From the NCBI RefSeq assembly GCF_000312485.1, contig NZ_HE997648.1, positions 1 through 63,446 of the forward strand: a DNA stretch of 63,446 nucleotides. Direction: 5' to 3'. Shown here one piece after another: positions 1-10,672 of this stretch. Under the pieces are notes generated by a model. That model was not told the origin of the DNA. It did no database searches and saw only the letters and a program-made list of their open reading frames with translations. Numbering within the stretch: the first letter of the stretch is position 1; every line of letters begins with the position of its first letter. The position numbers were made by a program, and so were the translations under genes. The stretch comes from Yersinia massiliensis CCUG 53443 (lineage in GTDB: Bacteria > Pseudomonadota > Gammaproteobacteria > Enterobacterales > Enterobacteriaceae).

Positions 1-70
1 CCCAGTCAGTGGAGGCGCATTATAGGGAGTTCCTGACAGGCTGCAACCCTTAATTTCAAAAAAGTTTTCA
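1..70 (-). promoter_or_regulatory. rRNA P1-type promoter reading leftwards
   Basis: Read on the minus strand, this end carries TATAAT (19-24), a 16-bp spacer (25-40) ending in the ACTCCC seen in rrn P1 promoters, and a -35 TTGCAG (41-46). A GC-rich discriminator GCGCCTCC (11-18) leads to a start near position 10. A- and T-tracts at 47-70 resemble an UP element. This is the pattern of E. coli rrn P1 promoters. In E. coli yieP also lies beside a ribosomal RNA operon, so a 16S gene probably begins just left of the window. The rRNA itself is not visible here. Confidence 0.8.
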
Positions 71-200
71 ACCGTGTTTTTTTTCAGCAATAATGAAGTA
101 ATAGGCGGGTTTTTAAACAATTATTACGCTAAACATTCAATCTATGAATGAAACAGTAGAGTAAAATAGAAGTATAAGAAGACAGATAGGACAAATCACC

Positions 201-890
201 ATGCAACTCAATACCCAACAACAAGCCGCCCAACGCAATCTTTCATATCTGTTGGCCGAAAAAATTGGTCAGCGCATTCTAATAGGTGAATATGAGGCCG
301 GTAGCATCTTGCCTGGCGAAATAGAGTTGGGTGAACAGTTTGGTGTCAGTCGTACAGCAGTGCGTGAAGCGGTGAAAATGCTCGCAGCAAAAGGGATGTT
401 ATTACCACGCCCCCGTATTGGTACCCGAGTGATGCCCAAAACAAATTGGAACTACCTTGATCAGGAATTATTGACCTGGTGGATGAACAAAGAGAATTTC
501 GATCAAGTGATGCAGCACTTCCTTATATTAAGGACATCACTTGAGCCGCAAGCTTGTTCACTCGCCGCAATAAATGCCAATGAGGAACAGCGCGTGCTGT
601 TAGCTTCATTAATTGCAGAGATGCGGGCGCTACATAACCACTTTAACCGTGAGCGATGGATTCAGGTGGATGCTCAGTTTCATCAGTTAATCTATGAAGC
701 CAGTGGTAATCCATTCTTGACGTCTTTCGCTAATTTGTTCAGTTCGGTATATCACAGTTATTTTCGTGCCATTACCGGCGATGAAGTGCTTCAGTTGCAA
801 CACCATCAGGATATTGTTGATGCCATTCTCGCCAGTGATAGCCAAGGAGCCTTATTAGCCTGCCAAGTGTTATTAAAAGAGAAAGATTAG
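201..890 (+). CDS. yieP: GntR/FadR-type transcriptional regulator YieP
   Basis: This is a 229-residue DNA-binding regulator of the FadR subfamily of GntR proteins. A winged helix lies at about residues 15-80 (GEQFGVSRTAVREAVKML is the recognition part), followed by an all-helical ligand-binding FCD domain at about 95-225. Length and sequence fit E. coli YieP (230 aa) closely. It stands directly upstream of hsrA on the same strand, 72 bp away, as in E. coli, so the two may be cotranscribed. The ligand is not evident from sequence. ATG 201 follows an AGATAGGACA stretch that can act as a weak ribosome binding site. Confidence 0.93.
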   Translation: MQLNTQQQAAQRNLSYLLAEKIGQRILIGEYEAGSILPGEIELGEQFGVSRTAVREAVKMLAAKGMLLPRPRIGTRVMPKTNWNYLDQELLTWWMNKENFDQVMQHFLILRTSLEPQACSLAAINANEEQRVLLASLIAEMRALHNHFNRERWIQVDAQFHQLIYEASGNPFLTSFANLFSSVYHSYFRAITGDEVLQLQHHQDIVDAILASDSQGALLACQVLLKEKD

Positions 891-962
891 CGGCGAGATG
901 TTATTTATATCTCTATATAGAAAGAGGGTACTAAGGCTCACTCGATAAAATCAGGACGAACA

Positions 963-2387
963 ATGATAAAATCTGCGCGTAGCATGGCGGGTCTTCCTTG
1001 GATAGCCGCCATGGCTTTCTTTATGCAGGCTTTGGATGCCACCATACTGAATACCGCTTTGCCATCAATCGCGGAAAGCCTCAACAGGTCACCATTGACC
1101 ATGCAATCTGCCATTATCAGCTATACCCTAACCGTCGCCATGTTGATTCCTGTTAGTGGATGGTTGGCAGATCGTTTTGGCACTCGGCGGGTTTTTATTT
1201 TAGCGGTATCTCTCTTTACGCTGGGATCGCTTTTGTGCGCACTGTCAGACTCATTGCCATTTCTCGTTGCCTCACGCGTGATTCAAGGTGTCGGTGGGGC
1301 GATGATGATGCCCGTCGCTCGACTTGCACTTATTCGAGCCTATCCGCGTAGTGAACTGTTACCGGTACTCAATTTTGTCACGATTCCTGGATTAATTGGG
1401 CCAGTTTTGGGGCCGCTATTGGGCGGGCTACTGGTGACTTACGCCACTTGGCACTGGATTTTTATCCTTAATATCCCTATCGGCATATTAGGTATTATTT
1501 ACGCACGTAAATTCATGCCTGACTTCACCATGCCTAAGCGCGCTTTTGATTTTATCGGCTTCCTGCTATTCGGTAGCAGTTTGGTGCTCATTTCCGTCAG
1601 TCTGGAGATTATGGGGCGACCCGACATTGCCAGTTACCTACCAGCCCTAACGCTAATTAGCGGTTTGTTGATGCTTCTCTTCTATATATTCCACGCCAAA
1701 GGCCACCCGAATCCATTAATTGGTTTGCCGCTATTCAAAACCAGAACCTTTTCGGTGGGTATTGCGGGGAACGTAGCCTCACGATTAGGGACTGGTTGCG
1801 TACCGTTCTTAATGCCACTGATGTTACAGGTTGGATTTGGTTACTCCGCTATTATTGCCGGTTGCATGATGGCACCCACGGCCATTGGTTCGATGATGGC
1901 GAAATCAGCCGTGACGCAGGTATTACGTTCGCTGGGTTATCGCAAAGTCTTAGTGAGTGTCACTGCCATTATCGGTGTGCTAATTGCATTATTTGCGTTG
2001 CAATCACCGGGCATGTCGCCTTGGTTGATGATCTTGCCGCTCTTTGTTTTGGGTATGGCGATGTCGACTCAGTTCACGGCCATGAATACCATCACCTTGG
2101 CAGACTTAACCGATAACAATGCCAGTTCAGGCAACAGTGTTCTGGCTGTCACTCAACAATTAGCTATCAGCTTTGGGGTTGCCATCAGTGCGGTGGTATT
2201 GCGGTTTTACGATGGGATGTCGTTTGGCGATAATGTCGATCACTTCCATTACACCTTTATTACCATGGGCGTGGTGACATTATTCTCCTCAGCGGTGTTC
2301 TTATTACTCAAACCCAAAGATGGCGACAACTTAATTCAGGGCCGCAATGTTAAAAAAGTCTCGCGCCCTGCAGAGAGTGAAATTTAA
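963..2387 (+). CDS. hsrA: MFS drug:H+ antiporter family protein HsrA
   Basis: This 474-residue integral inner-membrane protein belongs to the DHA2 (14-TM) class of major facilitator exporters. The early motif [18 protein letters not shown] and the loop motif [11 protein letters not shown] mark the family. The length equals E. coli HsrA (475 aa), a putative multidrug or metabolite exporter whose substrate is not established. The start ATG 963 is preceded by a GGACGAAC stretch. The stop codon overlaps that of convergent rbsR by three bases (the genes share 2384-2387), so the two transcripts run into each other with no room for a separate terminator. Confidence 0.92.
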   Translation: MIKSARSMAGLPWIAAMAFFMQALDATILNTALPSIAESLNRSPLTMQSAIISYTLTVAMLIPVSGWLADRFGTRRVFILAVSLFTLGSLLCALSDSLPFLVASRVIQGVGGAMMMPVARLALIRAYPRSELLPVLNFVTIPGLIGPVLGPLLGGLLVTYATWHWIFILNIPIGILGIIYARKFMPDFTMPKRAFDFIGFLLFGSSLVLISVSLEIMGRPDIASYLPALTLISGLLMLLFYIFHAKGHPNPLIGLPLFKTRTFSVGIAGNVASRLGTGCVPFLMPLMLQVGFGYSAIIAGCMMAPTAIGSMMAKSAVTQVLRSLGYRKVLVSVTAIIGVLIALFALQSPGMSPWLMILPLFVLGMAMSTQFTAMNTITLADLTDNNASSGNSVLAVTQQLAISFGVAISAVVLRFYDGMSFGDNVDHFHYTFITMGVVTLFSSAVFLLLKPKDGDNLIQGRNVKKVSRPAESEI

Positions 2388-3385
2388 CGAATAGCGACCG
2401 ACCCACGCTCGATCAACTCGGGAGTGAGAATCAAGACTTGTGGTTCCGCTTCCGGGTTATTCAACCGATGAATTAGCGTATCAATGGCCAGTTCGCCAAG
2501 GTCATCTTTTGGCTGATGAATCGTGGTTAAAGGTGGGGTCATGTATTGTGCGATTTCAATATCATCGTAGCCGATAACCGCCATATCTTGCGGAATCGAT
2601 AATCCAGCCTGATGCAAAGCCTGATAGACCCCAACAGCCATGGCATCATTACTGGTAAACACAGCGTCAGGTGGCTCCGGCAGTGCAAGTAACTGCTGCA
2701 TGGCGGCCAAACCACCCCCAAATTCAAAATCACTGGCAACTTCATAGCCATTCGGCACCGGTAAACCCGCACGTGTCATGGCTTGACGGTAACCTTCCAA
2801 ACGTTCTTTCGCTGGAGTTTTATCCTGCGGCCCGGCAATACAGGCGATTCGGGTATAGCCTCTGGCAATCAGATATGAGGTTGCCATTTCTCCGCCAAAT
2901 AACGAGTTATCTTGAATGACATCGTTCACGCCCTCGAACGGTGCCCAGTCCATCATAATGATCGGTAACGAGGGATAACAACGCAGAATATCTTGGGAAG
3001 GGCGGTGACTTTCGGTACACATCAACAACAGACCATCGACCCGCTTTTGCATTAAGGTTTCAAGACTACGGCTCATGCGATCGATATCGCCTTCGGTATT
3101 ACACAAAATCAAACTGTAACCGCGCTCATAACAACTGCGTTCTACACCACGAACCACTTCAGCATAAAAGGGGTTACTACTGGCGGTGACCAGCATGCCG
3201 ATAGTCTGAGTTTGTTTCAGTTTTAGGCTACGGGCCAACGCAGAAGGGGCATAGTTGAGTTGACGAATAGCCGATTGCACTTTGTCGCGGATAGGGTCGC
3301 TGACAAAGCGATTTTTGTTAATCACATGGGAAACAGTCGATGTTGAGACGCCCGCTAAACGGGCGACATCTTTCATGGTGGCCAA
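2384..3385 (-). CDS. rbsR: Ribose operon repressor RbsR (LacI family)
   Basis: This 333-residue LacI-type repressor has an N-terminal helix-turn-helix ([20 protein letters not shown], residues 4-23) and a periplasmic-binding-protein-like effector domain. E. coli RbsR is 330 aa, binds D-ribose and releases the rbs promoter. It is the last gene of rbsDACBKR, 2 bp after rbsK, so it is probably autoregulated through the operon promoter. Two palindromes with the expected RbsR operator core lie upstream of rbsD (8337-8354 and 8415-8432), which supports the assignment. Its 3' end overlaps convergent hsrA. Confidence 0.95.
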   Translation of the reverse strand: MATMKDVARLAGVSTSTVSHVINKNRFVSDPIRDKVQSAIRQLNYAPSALARSLKLKQTQTIGMLVTASSNPFYAEVVRGVERSCYERGYSLILCNTEGDIDRMSRSLETLMQKRVDGLLLMCTESHRPSQDILRCYPSLPIIMMDWAPFEGVNDVIQDNSLFGGEMATSYLIARGYTRIACIAGPQDKTPAKERLEGYRQAMTRAGLPVPNGYEVASDFEFGGGLAAMQQLLALPEPPDAVFTSNDAMAVGVYQALHQAGLSIPQDMAVIGYDDIEIAQYMTPPLTTIHQPKDDLGELAIDTLIHRLNNPEAEPQVLILTPELIERGSVAIR

Positions 3386-3387
3386 AG

Positions 3388-4314
3388 TTATACCTGGCCT
3401 TGTAAGAAGCGGTCGATCTCAGCTCGCCATGGAATCGAGGGTTGCGCGCCAGCACGAGTCACCGCAATTGCAGCGGCTGCATGAGCAAAACGCACTGCGA
3501 GGCCCATTGTTTGGCCTTCTAATAATGCAGTGAGTAAAGCACCATTAAACGTATCACCAGCAGCAATGGTATCTACCGCATTCACTTTGAAACCCGCAAC
3601 CAATTGACCTTTACCTTGTTCGCTGAGCCAGACGCCTCGGCTACCCAAAGTAATGATCACCGTTGCAATCCCTTTATCATGCAAAATTTGTGCGGCTTTC
3701 GCGGCATCATCATCCTGCTCAATATGAATACCGGTTAAACGCTCAGCTTCGGTTTCATTCGGGGTAATCATATCCACCAGCGTTAACAACTCATCGGGAA
3801 GCTTACGCGCAGGGGCCGGATTTAGAATCACCTTCGTCTGATGCTGCTTCGCCAATTTAGCCGCAGCAATCACTGTCTCGAGTGGGGATTCTAATTGCAT
3901 GAGTAATGCTTCAGCATCAATAACTTGTTGCTGGTAACGGCTGAGGTATTCAGGTGTCACAGCAGCGTTAGCACCCGCGTTGATACCAATAACGTTCTCA
4001 CCTTCACCATTGACGAAAATCAGTGCCACACCCGTAGTCGTTCCAACAACAGCCTCGATTGGGGTGGTATCAATCTCATCGCTGGCTAATTGCCGACGTA
4101 CTCGTTCACCAATATCATCTTCACCCACACAGGCAATAAACGCGATATTCGCCCCACTACGGCCAGCGGCAACAGCCTGATTCGCGCCTTTGCCACCGAA
4201 AGCAACGTTATACTGCTTCCCGATCACCGTTTCACCCGGACGTGGAAACTGCTCAATGTTCAGAATATGGTCGGCATTGATACTGCCGAGGACCACCAGC
4301 TTACCTGTTTCCAT
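3388..4314 (-). CDS. rbsK: Ribokinase
   Basis: This 308-residue PfkB-family sugar kinase phosphorylates D-ribose at O5 with ATP, feeding the pentose phosphate pathway. Visible signatures are [16 protein letters not shown] at about residues 41-56 and the C-terminal [11 protein letters not shown] around residue 255, which contains the catalytic aspartate and anion hole. E. coli RbsK has 309 aa. It lies between rbsB and rbsR. A strong perfect hairpin in the 77-bp rbsB-rbsK gap (4334-4366) probably lowers its expression relative to rbsB. ATG 4314 is preceded by a purine-rich AAGGAATAAATACG. Confidence 0.96.
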   Translation of the reverse strand: METGKLVVLGSINADHILNIEQFPRPGETVIGKQYNVAFGGKGANQAVAAGRSGANIAFIACVGEDDIGERVRRQLASDEIDTTPIEAVVGTTTGVALIFVNGEGENVIGINAGANAAVTPEYLSRYQQQVIDAEALLMQLESPLETVIAAAKLAKQHQTKVILNPAPARKLPDELLTLVDMITPNETEAERLTGIHIEQDDDAAKAAQILHDKGIATVIITLGSRGVWLSEQGKGQLVAGFKVNAVDTIAAGDTFNGALLTALLEGQTMGLAVRFAHAAAAIAVTRAGAQPSIPWRAEIDRFLQGQV

Positions 4315-4333
4315 CGTATTTATTCCTTTGTCC

Positions 4334-4366
4334 TTGAAGTTGCAGGATTGTTTCCTGCAACTTCAA
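4334..4366 (-). repeat. Perfect hairpin between rbsB and rbsK
   Basis: TTGAAGTTGCAGGA (4334-4347) and its exact reverse complement (4353-4366) form a 14-bp stem with a 5-nt loop, 25 nt after the rbsB stop. There is no long U-run, so it is more likely an mRNA-stabilising or partly attenuating hairpin than a full terminator. The left flank and stem (CTTTGTCCTTG..GTTGCAGG) resemble the hairpin at 37594-37642, which also follows a binding-protein gene. This suggests an interspersed palindromic repeat family. Confidence 0.75.
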
Positions 4367-4391
4367 TTACCATGGGTATTTTAATTGATCT

Positions 4392-5285
4392 TTATTTGGT
4401 GACTAACTTCAAGTCAACAGGGATAACAGCCTGTACTTTTTCGCCTTTTAAGACTTTATCTGCTGTTTCAACGCCAATCACACCAATTTGGTCAGGGCGT
4501 TGAGCGATAGTTGCGCCCAGTTTACCGCTTTCAACCGCTTTAATCCCATCGTCGGTGCCGTCAAACCCTACCACTAACACATCTGTTTTGCCTGCGGTCT
4601 GCAAGGCACGTAATGCACCCAGTGCCATTTCATCGTTCTGAGCAAAAACAGCCTGCACGGTCGGATGCGCAGTCAGCAAGTTTTGCATGACGTTCAAGCC
4701 CTTAGTGCGGTCAAAATCAGCAGGCTGGCTGGCCAGCAATTGGAATTTGTTCTTTTCCATCGACTGTTTAAAGCCTTCACCACGTTCACGGGCCGCAGAT
4801 GCTCCAGCGATCCCTTCTAACTGAATAACTTTGGCATCACTACCCAATTTCTTAGCAATAAAGTCACCGGCCATTTTGCCGCCAAAACGGTTATCAGATG
4901 CGACGTGGCTCACCACAGTGCCAGCGTTAGCCAGACGGTCAAGAGTGATAACCGGAATGTTCGCCTGATTTGCCATTTTCACTGCGTTACCGACAGCATC
5001 TGAGTCTGTTGGGTTAATCAGCAGAATTTTGGTGCCACGAACGGTTAAGTCCTGCACGTTCGCCAGCTCTTTCGCAGGGTTGTTTTGCGAATCCAAGACC
5101 ACCAAGTTGTAACCCAGTTTGTCTGCTTCTTTTTGGGCACCCTCTTTCATTGAAACAAAGAACGGGTTATTCAGCGTGGAAACAACCAATGCGATAGTGT
5201 CTTTTGCCAGCGCGTTAGCACTGACGGTAGCGCTTAATGCAACAACTGAGATCAAGGTAGCCAGTTTCTTCATTTTCATGGTCAC
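4392..5285 (-). CDS. rbsB: D-ribose periplasmic binding protein RbsB
   Basis: This 297-residue periplasmic receptor captures ribose for the RbsABC importer and can present it to the Trg chemoreceptor in E. coli. A Sec signal peptide is visible ([24 protein letters not shown], cleavage about residue 28), followed by a two-lobed sugar-binding fold of the LacI/RbsB family. E. coli RbsB has 296 aa. It is the fourth gene of rbsDACBKR. The start could be ATG 5285 or the third codon ATG 5279. The annotated one follows CTACAGGAATAGTGACC. Confidence 0.97.
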   Translation of the reverse strand: MTMKMKKLATLISVVALSATVSANALAKDTIALVVSTLNNPFFVSMKEGAQKEADKLGYNLVVLDSQNNPAKELANVQDLTVRGTKILLINPTDSDAVGNAVKMANQANIPVITLDRLANAGTVVSHVASDNRFGGKMAGDFIAKKLGSDAKVIQLEGIAGASAARERGEGFKQSMEKNKFQLLASQPADFDRTKGLNVMQNLLTAHPTVQAVFAQNDEMALGALRALQTAGKTDVLVVGFDGTDDGIKAVESGKLGATIAQRPDQIGVIGVETADKVLKGEKVQAVIPVDLKLVTK

Positions 5286-5344
5286 TATTCCTGTAGGGAG
5301 TTAGCAAATTCAACTTAGTAGGCATTATTGCTGCGTAAAATAGC

Positions 5345-6310
5345 CTACTGCTTTTTGTTATCTACCAACACCGCAAGCAAGATAACCACTGCTTTCACGA
5401 TCATTTGGTAGTAAGAGGAGACGCCCAATAAATTCAAACCGTTATTCAAGAAACCGAGGATTAATGCCCCTATCAGGGTGCCGACGATCCGCCCTTTCCC
5501 GCCCGCAAGGCTTGTACCACCTAGAACGACGGCCGCAATGGCGTCCAGTTCATAACCTGTACCGGCAGTGGGTTGTGCAGACGACAAGCGGGCCACTTCG
5601 ATAATCCCCGCCAATGCCGCTAATAATCCGCAGAGTGAATAAACAATAATTTTAACTTTGTCGACACTGATACCAGAGAGCCGTGTGGCAGACTCATTAC
5701 CGCCTAACGCATAGATATAGCGACCTAAACGGGTGTGATGCAGCATGTACCAAGCGGCAATAAAGACGATAGCCATCAACCAGATAGGGGTTGGTATACC
5801 GAATGGACGACCAATACCGAACCAGCCAAAGGTGTCCGCTACATCGGTAAAACCGGTATTGATCGGGCTACCATTGGTGTAAACCATGGTCACGCCACGC
5901 AATAACAACATCATGACCAGTGTGGCGATAAACGCCTGTACTTTACCTTTGGCGACGATGACGCCAGTAATACCACCAATGAATGCCCCCAGCGCCAGTG
6001 CTGCGGCAACGGCTACCAAGGCATTAACTTCTAATCCGACAATCGAGGCGGCCACTGCACCGGTCAGTGCCAATAATGATCCCACAGACAGATCAATACC
6101 GGAAGTCAGGATAACCAGTGTCATCCCAACGGCCATAATGGCGTTGACAGATGTCTGCTGGAGAATGTTAAACAAGTTATTGACGGTAAAAAAGTTTGGG
6201 CTTAGTGACGAAACCACAGCAATCAGCACCAGCAGCGCAATCAGTGATTTTTGTTCTAATAACCATTCTTTACTGAACCAGCGTTTTGTCTGGATCGTTT
6301 GGGAACTCAT
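5345..6310 (-). CDS. rbsC: Ribose ABC transporter permease RbsC
   Basis: This 321-residue inner-membrane permease of the branched-chain/monosaccharide class is the same length as in E. coli. About eight to ten hydrophobic segments are evident, with the family loop GGNESATRLSGISVDKVK that contacts the ATPase. It works as a dimer with RbsA on the cytoplasmic side and receives ribose from RbsB. It lies 59 bp upstream of rbsB and 87 bp after rbsA in the operon. Confidence 0.96.
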   Translation of the reverse strand: MSSQTIQTKRWFSKEWLLEQKSLIALLVLIAVVSSLSPNFFTVNNLFNILQQTSVNAIMAVGMTLVILTSGIDLSVGSLLALTGAVAASIVGLEVNALVAVAAALALGAFIGGITGVIVAKGKVQAFIATLVMMLLLRGVTMVYTNGSPINTGFTDVADTFGWFGIGRPFGIPTPIWLMAIVFIAAWYMLHHTRLGRYIYALGGNESATRLSGISVDKVKIIVYSLCGLLAALAGIIEVARLSSAQPTAGTGYELDAIAAVVLGGTSLAGGKGRIVGTLIGALILGFLNNGLNLLGVSSYYQMIVKAVVILLAVLVDNKKQ

Positions 6311-6397
6311 ATCTGGTTACTCCTGCTCTACGCGCTATGACCGATTAATAATCAGCGAATTGATGATCGACTGATGAATAATGGGCTTATTGATAAT

Positions 6398-7897
6398 CTA
6401 CTTATCAGTAAATTGTTTGCCGACGGCGGCTGCCATCAACACTTCTTGGGTAGCCTGTTCAATCGAGAACTCGCCGCTTAACTGGCCTTCATGCATTACA
6501 AGGATACGGTCACTCATACCGAGCACTTCTGGCATTTCTGAGGAAACAAGAATGATGCTCAACCCTTCTTCTTTGAATTGATTAATTAACTGGTAAATCT
6601 CTTTTTTAGCCCCGACGTCAACGCCACGCGTAGGCTCATCAAGGATCAACACCTTCGGACGAGTCATCAAACCGCGCGCAATCGCGACTTTCTGCTGATT
6701 ACCACCGGATAACAAACCAATAGGCTGTTCCATGGAAGGTGTTTTGATATTAAATAAGCGAATGAAATCGGCGACTGCCTGCTGTTCGTCCGCATGTTTG
6801 AGTGAACCACCTGTGCGGCTGAAATAACGTAGTGCCGTCAAAGACATATTCTCTTTAACTGACATGCCAAGCACTAAGCCATCCCGCTTACGATCTTCAG
6901 AAATGTAAACGATGCCGTTTGCTAAACCATCCTGAGGTGAATGCGTAACCACTTCACGGCCATCCAACATAATAAATCCGGATTTACGTGGTAGTGCGCC
7001 ATAGATGATTTTCATCAATTCCGTGCGACCCGCGCCCATCAAACCCGCCACGCCGAGGATCTCTCCACGATGCAAGGTAAAACTGACATTACTCACGCCT
7101 GGGCCACACAGCTGTTTGACCTGTAAGCGCTTTTCACCGCGGGGTAAATTCAGGCGTGGATATTGCTCTTCTAACTTGCGGCCAACCATCATCTCAATCA
7201 GTGTATTCTCGGTCAGCTCGCTAACCGGTTTTTCTGCGATAAACTGCCCATCACGGAAAACGGTAACGTCATCGCAAATTTCAAAGATTTCTTTTAGCCG
7301 ATGAGAGATATAAACGATGCCACGGCCTTCAGCTTTCAACTCTTTAATGACGTTAAATAATGAAGCGGTTTCGGTATCAGTAAGGGCGTCAGTGGGTTCG
7401 TCCATAATGATGACTTTGGATTCAAAGCTCAGCACTTTGGCAATTTCCACCATTTGCTGATCACCGATGGACAATTCCCCCACCAGCCGGTGGCTGCTGT
7501 AATGAATATTGAGGCGTGCTAACAGTAAATCAGCTTCGGCATACATCTTTTTCCAATCGATGCCACCAAAGCGATTAACGAACTCGCGCCCTAAAAAGAT
7601 GTTTTCTGCGATGGTTAACTGTGGGATCAGGTTAAGTTCCTGATGAATAATGCCAATGCCCGCTTCCTGCGAGTCTTTTGGGCCATTAAACACCACTTCT
7701 TTACCCATGAAATGCTGACTGCCGGCATCCTTACTGTAGATGCCAGTCAGCACTTTCATCATGGTCGATTTTCCAGCCCCATTTTCGCCCACCAGTGCCA
7801 TCACCCTGCCAGGATAGACACTGAGCGCGGCACCGGAGAGTGCTTTGACGCCGGGAAAGGCTTTATCAATCCCTTTCAGTTGCAGCAAAGGTTGCAT
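6398..7897 (-). CDS. rbsA: Ribose ABC transporter ATP-binding protein RbsA
   Basis: This 499-residue protein has two tandem ABC modules and powers ribose import (E. coli 501 aa). The N-terminal module has Walker [10 protein letters not shown] (about residues 37-45), signature LSIGDQQM and Walker [12 protein letters not shown]. The C-terminal module has the degenerate Walker [10 protein letters not shown], signature LSGGNQQK and [11 protein letters not shown], as usual for sugar importers of this class. It starts 7 bp after rbsD, so translation is probably coupled. Confidence 0.97.
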   Translation of the reverse strand: MQPLLQLKGIDKAFPGVKALSGAALSVYPGRVMALVGENGAGKSTMMKVLTGIYSKDAGSQHFMGKEVVFNGPKDSQEAGIGIIHQELNLIPQLTIAENIFLGREFVNRFGGIDWKKMYAEADLLLARLNIHYSSHRLVGELSIGDQQMVEIAKVLSFESKVIIMDEPTDALTDTETASLFNVIKELKAEGRGIVYISHRLKEIFEICDDVTVFRDGQFIAEKPVSELTENTLIEMMVGRKLEEQYPRLNLPRGEKRLQVKQLCGPGVSNVSFTLHRGEILGVAGLMGAGRTELMKIIYGALPRKSGFIMLDGREVVTHSPQDGLANGIVYISEDRKRDGLVLGMSVKENMSLTALRYFSRTGGSLKHADEQQAVADFIRLFNIKTPSMEQPIGLLSGGNQQKVAIARGLMTRPKVLILDEPTRGVDVGAKKEIYQLINQFKEEGLSIILVSSEMPEVLGMSDRILVMHEGQLSGEFSIEQATQEVLMAAAVGKQFTDK

Positions 7898-7904
7898 AAA
7901 TGCC

Positions 7905-8324
7905 TCAGAAGGTTACGCCGGAGCAGAGAATGATGTTAGCAAAGGGGGAACATTCCCCGCTACGAATCACTGCCCGGCTTTGTTTAGTTTGTTCTTTAAA
8001 AGCTTCATGGCTGATATAGCGTAAAACTATTTGGTTTCCCTGGTGCTGCTCAAGTCGTGTTAACTGGGCGAGTAACGCTTCATGGAGTTGCGGATTATTT
8101 TTGACGATCTCCTGTGCAAGGTACGCAATCTCAACCTGCATTTCTTGTGTTACCACCTCAAGAACCTGTAGGAAACCAGGGACACCTTGCGTCAGTGCCA
8201 GATCGATACGTGTGGTGGTTGCCGGTATCGGCAGCCCCGCATCACCTATCACAAGCTGATCGGTATGACCCAAGCGGGAGATAACAGCAGAAATTTCAGA
8301 ATTCAGTAATGCGCCTTTTTTCAT
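7905..8324 (-). CDS. rbsD: D-ribose pyranase RbsD
   Basis: This 139-residue decameric cytoplasmic enzyme interconverts the beta-pyranose and beta-furanose forms of ribose, so that the transported sugar can be used by ribokinase. The catalytic His20 of the family lies in ISRLGHTD. The first gene of the operon starts at ATG 8324, which has GGAG six bases upstream. A TTG four codons earlier (8336) is open but has no better ribosome site and would lengthen the known N-terminus. An RbsR operator lies 13 bp upstream. Confidence 0.95.
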   Translation of the reverse strand: MKKGALLNSEISAVISRLGHTDQLVIGDAGLPIPATTTRIDLALTQGVPGFLQVLEVVTQEMQVEIAYLAQEIVKNNPQLHEALLAQLTRLEQHQGNQIVLRYISHEAFKEQTKQSRAVIRSGECSPFANIILCSGVTF

Positions 8325-8336
8325 TTTCAACTCCAA

Positions 8337-8354
8337 CAGCGAAACGTTTCGCTG
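8337..8354 (-). promoter_or_regulatory. RbsR operator O1
   Basis: CAGCGAAACGTTTCGCTG is a perfect 18-bp palindrome with the central CG typical of LacI/GalR-family operators and with the known RbsR core. It spans about +1 to +18 of the proposed rbs promoter, where a bound repressor blocks initiation. Confidence 0.88.
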
Positions 8355-8360
8355 ATACTG

Positions 8361-8388
8361 AGTTTAGGAAAAATAGCGCAGAAGGCAA
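8361..8388 (-). promoter_or_regulatory. rbsDACBKR promoter
   Basis: On the minus strand a -35 TTGCCT (8383-8388) and -10 TAAACT (8361-8366) are separated by 16 bp. This predicts a start near 8354, at the edge of operator O1. Both hexamers are imperfect, as expected for a CRP-activated promoter. Confidence 0.6.
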
Positions 8389-8405
8389 ATCTCATTTGAT
8401 GAAAT

Positions 8406-8421
8406 TGTGATCGCCATCGAA
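8406..8421. promoter_or_regulatory. Probable CRP site of the rbs promoter
   Basis: TGTGA-N6-TCGAA matches eight of ten core positions of the CRP consensus TGTGA-N6-TCACA. Its centre is about 60 bp upstream of the predicted start, a normal class I activator position. Its right half overlaps the second RbsR operator. Confidence 0.5.
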
Positions 8422-8432
8422 ACGTTTCGCTG
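8415..8432. promoter_or_regulatory. Second RbsR operator O2
   Basis: CATCGAAACGTTTCGCTG shares the 12-bp palindromic core CGAAACGTTTCG with O1. The centres are 78 bp apart, so looping between the two is possible. It overlaps the right half of the CRP-like site, which suggests repressor and activator may compete. Confidence 0.65.
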
Positions 8433-8454
8433 AATGAATAAATGAGAGGGAACA

Positions 8455-8488
8455 TTGAAAAGAGAAAGGCCGCAATAATAAGCGGCCT
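8455..8488 (-). terminator. kup terminator
   Basis: On the minus strand AGGCCGC and GCGGCCT (8482-8488 and 8467-8473) form a GC-rich 7-bp stem with an 8-nt loop, followed by TTCTCTTTT. It begins only 6 bp after the kup stop codon. Confidence 0.8.
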
Positions 8489-8493
8489 CTTGG

Positions 8494-10362
8494 TTAAATC
8501 TCGACTTGCGTCCCGAGCTCAATCACTCGATTAGGGGGGATCTCAAACTGATCGGCAGCCCGCAGCGCATTGCGGCTAAGGGCAATAAACAATTTGCCTC
8601 TCAGGAATAGATACCAAGGTCGCCGAGTTAATATGAGCGATTCGTGGGACATAAAGAACGAAGTTTCCATCATCTGACACGGCAAGCCCTCTAGACCGCA
8701 GCGGTGGAAGATTTCCTCCACATTCGGTGTTTCACGCCAACCGTAGCTGGCAACCACTCGCCAGAAAGTCGGCGAGAGCTGCTCGATAGTCACCCGTTTT
8801 ACGTTATGTACGTAAGGGGCATCTTCGGTTCGCAACGTCAGTAACACCACCCGCTCATGTAGCACTTTGTTATGTTTAAGGTTATGCAGTAACGCAAAAG
8901 GAATGACATTCATTGCCCGAGACATGTACACCGCAGTGCCTGTCACCCGTACTGGTGGTGATTTCTCTAAAGACGCAATCATTGCCTCCAGTGAATTACC
9001 GTGCTCGTGCATACGCCGTAGTAAGCTGAAACGCTCGCTCTTCCATGTAGTCATGATGATAAACATCACGAGACCGAGAGAAAGTGGCAACCAACCGCCC
9101 GAGAACAATTTCAATGCATTTGCTGAGAACATCGGAACATCGATAAGCAGCAAAACCACCAGCAGGCATCCGACAAAAGCACGGTTCCAGTGCCAGTTTT
9201 TCAGCGCCACCGTACAAAACAGAATACTGGTGATCACCATCGTTCCCGTTACGGCAATACCGTAAGCGGCAGCCAAATTGCTGGAGCGTTCGAAGCCGAC
9301 AATCACCAGTACGACCGCCAGATACAGCGTCCAGTTAATGACTGGAATGTAAATCTGGCCAGACTCCATTTCGGAAGTATGGATAATGCGCATCGGCGGT
9401 AAGTAGCCTAAACGTACAGCCTGCCGAGTAAGCGAGAAAACGCCGGAAATAACAGCCTGTGAGGCAATCACTGTCGCCAGTGTCGCCAGCACTAACAGTG
9501 GGATTAATGCCCAATCAGGCGCTAACAGGAAGAAGGGGTTTTTGATGGCTTCAGGGTTTTTCAGTAATAGTGCACCCTGCCCAAAATAGTTCAGTACCAA
9601 TGACGGTAACACCACGGTAAACCACGCCAACCGGATAGGGAATTTACCGAAATGCCCCATATCTGCATACAGCGCTTCCACCCCAGTTATCGCCAGTACC
9701 ACTGCGCCAAGAGCATAAAATGAGACCGTTTTATATTCCGTAAAGAATGCTATCGCCCATTTTGGATTCAATGCCGATAAAACTTCGGGATTGGCGATAA
9801 TACTGCGCAAACCCAGTAATGCCAGCGTTAGGAACCACACCAGCATGACGGGGGCAAAGAGTTTCCCGACGCTACCCGTGCCGTGTTTTTGAATCACAAA
9901 AAGCAGTGTTAATACCGCAATAGAGCAGGGGACAATATAAGGATCAAGCGCAGGCGCGGCGATTTCCAACCCTTCGATAGCTGACATGACCGATATTGCT
10001 GGCGTGATAACGACTTCACCATAGAAGAAGCTGCCGCCAATCAGCCCAAGAATGACCAGTATTGATGTGGTTCGGGAAGAGGTATTGCGCCCCGCTAAGG
10101 ACATTAACGTTAAAATGCCCCCTTCACCGGCGTTATCCGCGCGCATCACGTAGGTGAGATATTTAACCGAGACGATCAGGATGAGCATCCAGAAAATCAG
10201 CGATAAAAAACCAAACACCACATCTGGGCGGACATCAAATCCATAATGACCAGAAAAGCACTCTCTCAAAGTATAGAGCGGGCTAGTCCCTATATCCCCG
10301 TAAACGACCCCAATTGCTGCTAAGGTTACCGCCGATAAAGACTGTTTATGGTCTGTGCTCAT
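8494..10362 (-). CDS. kup: Low-affinity potassium transporter Kup
   Basis: This 622-residue K+ uptake permease of the KUP/HAK/KT family, probably a K+:H+ symporter, is the same length as E. coli Kup. The N-terminal signature [20 protein letters not shown] is intact, about twelve hydrophobic segments follow, and a C-terminal cytoplasmic domain spans about residues 440-622. I chose ATG 10362 (MSTDHKQSL) because it matches the E. coli N-terminus. An upstream ATG at 10443 would add 27 residues that look non-conserved. The gene is monocistronic and ends in its own terminator. Confidence 0.95.
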   Translation of the reverse strand: MSTDHKQSLSAVTLAAIGVVYGDIGTSPLYTLRECFSGHYGFDVRPDVVFGFLSLIFWMLILIVSVKYLTYVMRADNAGEGGILTLMSLAGRNTSSRTTSILVILGLIGGSFFYGEVVITPAISVMSAIEGLEIAAPALDPYIVPCSIAVLTLLFVIQKHGTGSVGKLFAPVMLVWFLTLALLGLRSIIANPEVLSALNPKWAIAFFTEYKTVSFYALGAVVLAITGVEALYADMGHFGKFPIRLAWFTVVLPSLVLNYFGQGALLLKNPEAIKNPFFLLAPDWALIPLLVLATLATVIASQAVISGVFSLTRQAVRLGYLPPMRIIHTSEMESGQIYIPVINWTLYLAVVLVIVGFERSSNLAAAYGIAVTGTMVITSILFCTVALKNWHWNRAFVGCLLVVLLLIDVPMFSANALKLFSGGWLPLSLGLVMFIIMTTWKSERFSLLRRMHEHGNSLEAMIASLEKSPPVRVTGTAVYMSRAMNVIPFALLHNLKHNKVLHERVVLLTLRTEDAPYVHNVKRVTIEQLSPTFWRVVASYGWRETPNVEEIFHRCGLEGLPCQMMETSFFMSHESLILTRRPWYLFLRGKLFIALSRNALRAADQFEIPPNRVIELGTQVEI

Positions 10363-10672
10363 AGTTGATTTCTTTTTGCTAGAACGTCCATAGCCTGATG
10401 TGTGCGTTAAGAACCGCGAAACCCCGTTCTTTACCCCGTTCATTTTGATGATGGGTATAACTTGACGCCCACTAAAAGGCGCACAGTATGCACCATTTCA
10501 ATAGATTGCCTACTCTTAAATAGTAATATGATGATGGTCAAAATGAGTCGGCGACAAATGTTCTGTAATATAAATATATTAGTAATCAAAGCGCTATCTT
10601 ACTCAGAAAAAGAGGATTTATTTGCTCTTATCAGGTAAAAATCAATCAACTAACGGAACATGTAGAACAATT

